Source: Hevea brasiliensis
Taxonomy: Eukaryota > Streptophyta > Magnoliopsida > Malpighiales > Euphorbiaceae
Assembly: GCF_030052815.1 (NCBI RefSeq)
Contig: NC_079496.1
Location: 11,361,100 to 11,425,099 of the forward strand
DNA length: 64,000 bases
Direction: 5' to 3'
Positions 58,467-64,000 of the stretch are shown piece by piece; positions within the stretch are counted from its first letter, which is position 1, and each line of letters starts with the position of its first letter. The position numbers and the translations under genes are program-made. The notes beneath the pieces were generated by a model. It made no database searches. It was not told the origin of the DNA and saw only the letters and a program-made list of their open reading frames with translations.

Positions 58467-59381
58467 TGTTGACCCCGTGTAGCTCAAAATGAGCATTGAT
58501 TTTGATGATAACAAAACTCAAACAGAATCTATCTAACCCAACTTTAAAGTGATGTGTAGATTCATTCTCTTATTCATAAAGAATTTTTGAAGTTACATTT
58601 AAGGAGGAAGAATACTCAAAAGCATTCCAAGACAAATTCAAAGTGAGAAAAGAATGAGAATATGAAAGCCAAGACTCGAAGTAAAAGTATGAAAGTCATA
58701 AAGTTAGAGATTGAGTCTTAAGGTCTTATGTGAAAAGAATAGATGAGAATTTAGTCAAAAGGAGCTCAAAAATGAAACTTTATTTTCTGATTACTTTTTC
58801 TCATCATGACCTTGGATACTGCTATTGGAACTTATTTTTCTTAAGGTCCAAATTTTTTTACAAGTTGAGACATGCAGCTGTTGACTTAGTTTGCTAACTG
58901 ATTTGCTAAAATATTAGTTTGCTAATGTGTTTGCTAAAACATTAGTTTACTAACCAGTTTACTACTGTTGCCAAAATTTCATTAGTTTGCTAAATGATCA
59001 GAGCCCCTCAACTTCGCACAAGAGGACAAAATAACGGCCATTTTGTCTTAAGCAGTGTGTATAACGTTCCAAAAAGGTTTCAAACAGTCTAAAATGATTT
59101 GGGACTATAAATACACCTTCTTTACTTCATTTTATTTTTGATGAAGGCTTACATTTGAACTCCAACCTTGATTTTCATTTATTGCTTTCATTCAACAGCT
59201 TTAAAGTCTTTGAGCTACCATTGGCAAATCAACTCATCTCTTCTTTATAGTTTGATTTGTATTGAGTAAGAGTGAGTGTTAAAACATTAAGTTGCATTTG
59301 AGTAAGAGTGAGTGTTAAAACATTAAGTTGCATTTAAGAGAGTTGTACAAGCACCTATTGAAGCTTGAGAGAGAGTAAGTG
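58467..59381 (+). repeat. Sirevirus 5' LTR, 3'-truncated
   Basis: Matches 62745 onward until GAGAGAGAGTAAGTG, where it switches to pol sequence while the 3' LTR continues. It contains repeated TTTGCTAA words shared with the 3' LTR and a private 36-bp duplication. Confidence 0.92.
59264..59335. repeat. 36-bp direct duplication private to the 5' LTR
   Basis: The segment starting GAGTAAGAGTGAGTGTTAAA occurs at 59264-59299 and again at 59300-59335. The 3' LTR has one copy (63542-63577), so the duplication arose after insertion. Confidence 0.9.
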
Positions 59382-59864
59382 TGAATCATTTAATCTTGTT
59401 GGTTATAGTGATTCCGATTTTGTTGGAAGTAGATTGGATAGAAAAAGTACTTCAGGTACTTGTCAATTTCTTGGTCTTGCACTAGTTTCTTGGCACAGTA
59501 AGAAACAAACTTCAGTAGCTTTATCTACAAATTGAGGTAATATATAGCTGCTAGTAGTTGTGTTGCTCAAATTTTATGGATGAAACAACAATTGGAAGAT
59601 TTTGGTTTAAAATATAATCTTGTTCCAATTAGGTGTGACAACACTAGTGCCATAAACTTGATCAAAAATCCAGTCCAACATTCAAGAACAAAACATATTG
59701 AGACCAGACATCATTTTATTAGAGATCATATTCAAAATGGAAATATCAAAATTGAATTTGTTGACTCTGAAAATCAACTTACAGATATCTTTACAAAACC
59801 ACTTAATGAGGAAACCTTTTGTAGAATTAGAAGGGAAATTGGTATGTGTGAACCACTTGCTTGA
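59382..59864 (+). pseudogene. Sirevirus pol: RNase H C-terminal part
   Basis: It begins abruptly in pol with ESFNLVGYSDSDFVGSRLDR and KSTSGTCQFLGLALVSWHSK, has two stops and a frame change at about 59535-59560, and then is open over 59580-59864 with RCDNTSAINLIKNPVQHSRT, KHIETRHHFIRDHIQNG and DIFTKPLNEETF. These are the conserved Copia RNase H and pol C-terminal motifs. The natural pol stop (TGA) is at 59862-59864. Everything N-terminal to RNase H is missing. Confidence 0.9.
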
Positions 59865-60465
59865 AATTTAAGTCATAGTAATATATATGCATATTATCCA
59901 ATGTGTGAGTGATTTGCAGTGATATAAGTTTGCTGAGAAATCTCTAAAGAACATTAGCTAACTTGTTTGTGTACTCGAGAAATTAGTTTACTAAGTTGTA
60001 TGCTAATGTTGCTTGATTAAAACTAGTTTGCTATATCGTGTACTGTTCAAATTTCAAATCAAAAGGTGATTGAGCTTGAAACTTTCTGCTTATCCAGCAA
60101 TGCACTTACCTATTCACATTTGGTATCACATTCTTAGTGCTATGTCAGATATGTAGAAATATATATATGTACATATAAAGATAGATAGACATATTTGGAA
60201 TTAAAAAAAAAAAAAAAATAACAGGTTCAGATAAAGTACACTGGAATAGAAAAGCACGAGACTCAAGAGAACTTAAATCCTCTGCCACACAAAACCGTCA
60301 CCCTCTCTCTCCTCTGCATTGGTTCACGACATTTCACCTCCAAAACAAACCCATTTCCTTTCTAGCAAAATAAACCCATTCTCATCTATCCGCTCATCTC
60401 TCTCTTCTCTTCTTCGTTCAACACTTACCAAAAGCCATTTTAGATTTCACCATTTTTTTTTTTCG

Positions 60466-62245
60466 ATGGCTCGCTAAACGCAAATCCCCTGCTGCTGCTG
60501 CTGCTTCGTCATCCTCATCAGCATCCGACGATATCCCTGTTGCCACATTACGAAAGAAATTGAAGGGAAAGAAGAACTCACCTTAATCGAAATCAACTAG
60601 TGCATCTCTCGACCCATCCAAGGATGCTGAACCCACTGTATCGGCACCAGAAAAGAAAAAGAAGCAAAAAATGCGAGGGATTGGTACCCAACGTAAAAAG
60701 GGCACTGCCCATTCTTCGGGTTCAGTGGATAAGGCACTGCTTGACTATAAATTTAGCAAATGGGAGTACTTTGATCAGGTAAATTTTCAGTTCAAAGAAC
60801 TTTTTGAATTTCAAGAATGGATGGCTATTTGTGAGTGTACAAATGCGTATTACCCTAGGCTTGTTCAAGATTTTTATAGAACTTTAAGAACAGTTGATGA
60901 TGAGGACAAATTTGAAGTTGTTTTGAATGATAGTGTGTATATTGTTTCTATTGAGATGATTGCTACGGCTTTGAACTTGCCTAATGATGGAAATAAAATC
61001 TCCACACATAGAGATGTTGCTAGGGTGCCAGGCTTTAATTTGGCTAAGTTTGAAAAAGAAGTCTTCAATGCCAACACTGCCACAAATGAAAAGTCCACTA
61101 GCACAAAAGCTTTTCAACATATTAAAATCATTCATAGTATGGTGAACTATATTTTCTGTCCTAAGTCTGGCAGTTATGGTTATTTGAGCTACCTAGACAT
61201 GTGTATCATGTGGCACATTGTTAACAAAGTACGGATGAATTTGGCTTATTTGATTTTTAAGAATATGTGCAAAGCTTATGGGATTGGAAAATTGCCTTAT
61301 GCACATCTTTTGACTGCTGTGTTTAAAGAGCTGAATGTAAATATCTCTAAGGAAAGTTCTAGGACTGATTTGATTGTGCTTAGAGAAATTCACTCTGACA
61401 CTGATGGAAGAAAGAAAAGGTTTGAAAAAGGTGGTTCTTCCTCAGCTAAGGTTGGTTCAGATTCTACAAATGAGTTTATGAGTGAGCTTCAAGGGCTAAA
61501 AGCTACTGTTAATGAGCAATTTAGTTCAACCCATCAGTCCATTGAACTTCTAAGAAAATTTGTGGATGTGGTTGACTACAAAGTGAGTCACTTGCTTACT
61601 CAAAATGAGGAATTAAAGAAGTTAATTGTGGATCTTCAGCAGGCCAAGGAAACTGGTTTTCCAACTAAAGTGGAGGCTGCTAATCAGGTCTCTGCTCATA
61701 GTCCTGATAGGGGTGAGAGTAATAAGGCTGGGGAGTCTCCAGCTGCTGTGGCACATGAAAGTGAACAAGTGGTTGAACCTGAACTTGAACTTGCAGCTGA
61801 AGCCCCGGTTGAACATGCTAGTGAACAGGTTATTGAACCTGAAGTTGGTCCTGCAACTGATGTCCCTATTGAGCATGATAGTGAAAAGATTGTAGAACCA
61901 GAAAGTGAGCCACTTGTTGAACCTCCAAGTGCACCACTGCCTGAACCTGCAGCTGCCCCTATGCAGCAGCAGGAAGCCTCTCTAAAGGATCACCAAGCAA
62001 GTGCTCCATCTCAACTATCTGCAGCTGCTGCCCTTGCAACCAAGAAAGGTAGAAAAAGAACTAAGTCAACCGTGTCAAATCCATATCAGTCACTAGCTGC
62101 TGCTCTTCAACCACCATCTGATGAAGATGAGGCACAGAAAGATGACAAATTGGCTGACCAAGGATCTCAGCCACCTGCTGCTAAACCCACCAGGAAGAAG
62201 ATGGTGCCTTCCAAAGCCACTCGCAAGAGCAAAAGACTTAAATGA
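60466..62245 (+). CDS. Third ORF of the Sirevirus-like element (env-like position), N-terminus damaged
   Basis: The open part, 60671-62245, encodes 524 residues. The frame is also open upstream to a TAA at 60584-60586, and the likely original Met at 60466 is one base out of frame, so the first ~70 codons are disrupted. Residues ~20-230 form a folded-looking domain (YKFSKWEYFDQVNFQFKELF, CECTNAYYPRLVQDFYRTL, YLDMCIMWHIVNKVRMNLAY) that I recognise as the 'putative plant transposon protein' type found in many plant elements. A predicted coiled coil follows (~265-330), then three ~20-residue acidic repeats of the SEQVVEPELELAAEAPVEH type (~362-420), an Ala/Gln/Pro-rich stretch, and basic ends (KKGRKRTK; RKSKRLK) that look like nuclear localisation signals. 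I see no signal peptide or transmembrane segment, so 'env' is positional only. Function unknown. Confidence 0.75.
61754..61925 (+). repeat. Three ~60-bp coding repeats in the third ORF
   Basis: Each repeat encodes a variant of SEQVVEPE...PVEHA: residues about 363-381, 383-402 and 403-420. They are in frame and diverged from each other. The acidic, Pro-rich composition suggests a disordered linker. Confidence 0.8.
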
Positions 62246-62411
62246 TTAGCATCTCCTCTGGATTTTTAGTTTCCTATCTGCATTTTTAGTTTACTAGTCT
62301 GTTTGCTACTATTCGTTTTTAGTTTGCTACTGTTCCCCTTACTGCATTTAAATTTGGGCTAACATAATTCTTTTTGGGTTATTTTCTCCTGTTTCCTTTT
62401 TTATTGATGAC

Positions 62412-62744
62412 AAAAAGGGGGAGAATAGGATGGATATGGATATGTGAATATGTGTTTATAGGATGGATATGGATATGTGTTTATACTTGTGACAAATGGA
62501 AGTATGTTTATATGAATATTTTTTTAGAATATTGTGAAAATCTTATAAACATGTTTAATAGCATAAACTCAGGGGGAGTTTTTGTACAGCAAATAAATTT
62601 CTTGGAAATTATGTGCATATATTTAGGGGGAGCACTTTAGGCATACTATATTGCTTGGATTCACATACTCACATAAACCTTCACACACTTTTATTTTTTA
62701 TTGTTGATTCAATTGAGTTTTGTCATCATCAAAAAGGGGGAGAT
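62412..62744 (+). other. Multiple polypurine tracts before the Sirevirus 3' LTR
   Basis: AAAAAGGGGGAGA at 62412-62424, AGGGGGAG at 62571-62578, TAGGGGGAG at 62624-62632 and AAAAAGGGGGAGAT at 62731-62744; the last directly abuts the LTR and is the functional-type PPT. Repeated PPTs are a described Sirevirus feature. Confidence 0.85.
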
Positions 62745-64000
62745 TGTTGACCCCGTGTAGCTCAAAATAAGCATTGATTTTGATGATAACAAAACTCAAA
62801 CAGAATCTATCTAACCCAACTTTAAAGTGATGTGTAGATTCCTTCTCTTATTCATAAAGAATTTTTGAAGTTGCATTTAAGGAGGAAGAATACTCAAAAG
62901 CATCCCAAGACAAATTCAAAGTGAGAAAAGAATGAGAATATGAAAGCCAAGACTCGAAGTAAAGGTATGAAAGTCATAAAGTTAGAGATTAAGTCTTAAG
63001 GTCTTATGTGAAAAGAATAGATGAGAATTTAGTCAAATGGAGCTAAAAAATGAAACTTTATTTTCTGATTACTTTTTCTCATCATGACCTTGGATACTGC
63101 TATTGGAACTTATTTTTCTTTAGGTCTAAATTTTTTTACAAGTTGAGACATGCAGCTGTTGACTTAGTTTGCTAACTGGTTTGCTAAAATATTAGTTTGC
63201 TAATGTGTTTGCTAAAACATTAGTTTACTAACCAGTTTACTACTGTTGCCAAAATTTCATTAGTTTGCTAAATGATCAGAGCTGCTCAACTTCGCACAAA
63301 AGGACAAAATAACGGTCATTTTGTCTTGAGCAGTGTGTATAACGTTCCAAAAAGGTTTCAAATGGTCTAAAATGATTTGGGATTATAAATACACCTTCTT
63401 TACTTTATTTTATTTTTGATGAAAGCTTACATTTGAACTCCAACCTTGATTTTCATTTATTGCTTTCATTCAAGAGCTTTAAAGTCTTTGAGCTACCATT
63501 GGCAAATCAACTCATCTCTTCTTTATAGTTTGATTTGTATTGAGTAAGAGTGAGTGTTAAAACATTAAGTTGCATTTAAGAGAAGTTGTACAAGCACCTA
63601 TTGAAGCTTGAGAGAGAGTAAGTGCTTGTGATAGCACTTGTCAAAGGTTCAAGCTGCCTTGGTAAAAGCTTGGTGTTGAAAAAGTGTAAAGAGCTTTTGG
63701 TCTCTTGCCTTTAAAAGAGCAAATAGTGAAGAGAAGACTCAAAGATGGTTCTTTGAGAGAGTGGATGTAGGCTAATTAAGCCGAACCACTATAAAAATCA
63801 TTGTGTTTGATCTCTCTAACCTTAACCTCTTTACTTTTGTGCAAGTTAATTTTTATACATGACCTTGAATGTTGATTGAATTTATTGAGTTGGTATATTT
63901 GAGGATTTATGAGTGTGATGAGAAATTAGTTGAATGTTTTGTGATGCATGTTTTGATAGCTATAAATATTGATTAAAGCTTGACTTGCAACTTAGGGACA
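62745..64000 (+). repeat. Sirevirus 3' LTR, end beyond window
   Basis: Begins TGTTGACCCCGTG after the PPT and matches the 5' LTR fragment up to about 63624. Beyond that it continues without a counterpart in the window. No CA end followed by ACCTA is seen before 64000. Confidence 0.88.

Larger units (their letters stand above)
58467..64000 (+). mobile_element. Sirevirus-like Copia element, internally deleted; continues past window end
   Basis: A 915-bp piece of the 5' LTR (58467-59381, starting TGTTGACCCCG) is fused directly to the RNase H end of a Copia pol, followed by a long third ORF, several polypurine tracts and the 3' LTR from 62745. No PBS, gag, protease, integrase or RT catalytic core remains, so one deletion removed everything from within the LTR to late pol. 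A third ORF downstream of pol and multiple PPT copies are known hallmarks of Sireviruses (SIRE lineage). The 3' LTR has no visible end before 64000. The flank before the left LTR is ACCTA; its partner lies outside the window. Confidence 0.85.

Noticed and set aside
61626..61895. Overlapping 89-codon frame in the third ORF region
   Set aside because: Leu/Arg/Asn-rich shadow of the repeated acidic segment in another frame.
1..64000. tRNA, rRNA or CRISPR features
   Set aside because: No cloverleaf with conserved A/B boxes, no rRNA words and no spacer-repeat arrays were seen. The TGGTATCAGAGC strings are retrotransposon primer sites, not tRNA genes.

Overview
The window is AT-rich nuclear DNA of a flowering plant, almost certainly a eudicot. 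The evidence is plant-only gene families with plant-style introns (a LOTUS-CCCH-RRM protein, a PAT1-type GRAS factor), chromoviral Gypsy and Sirevirus-like Copia retrotransposons, and an integrated caulimovirid. The species cannot be named from sequence alone; a member of the Malpighiales is a guess.

Layout. About 120-6380: decayed endogenous pararetrovirus (Caulimoviridae, + strand) with movement protein, coat protein, zinc knuckle, protease, RT, RNase H, a 3' unit of unknown function and a pregenomic-type promoter. 6380-9290: AT-rich intergenic DNA with a diverged tandem duplication. 9299-13120: intact-looking CCCH gene (+), one non-coding and seven coding exons. 15581-39542: a roughly 2 kb tandem duplication whose first copy was split near its 3' end by a Gypsy/Tekay-like element (17586-37511; 3.9 kb LTRs; TSD CCATC). 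That element was itself split by a 9.6 kb Copia element (23624-33216; 2.1 kb LTRs; TSD GCCCT). 39543-48540: AT-rich intergenic DNA with MITE-like and CACTA-like remnants. 48541-54348: GRAS gene (+) with an inferred 5'-UTR intron carrying a 1.65 kb gag-only Copia-like element (49081-50729; TSD TTCCC). 55065-56753: minus-strand gene of a plant family with an ADP-ribosyltransferase-like C-terminal domain; its model needs an 18-nt microexon. 58467-64000: Sirevirus-like Copia deletion derivative that lost gag and most of pol but keeps the RNase H end, a long third ORF, four polypurine tracts and its 3' LTR, which runs to the window edge.

Three host genes therefore sit in transposon-dominated DNA, and the three gene models are supported by splice phase and domain continuity. 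Insertion order is readable from the nesting: tandem duplication, then Gypsy, then Copia. The best leads for something undescribed are the largely open third ORF of the Sirevirus derivative, the 23-bp repeat array at a deletion junction in the Copia element, the Tekay derivative whose pol is replaced by non-coding DNA, and the unassigned 3' unit of the pararetrovirus. All repeat boundaries were read by eye; no alignment or database search was run.
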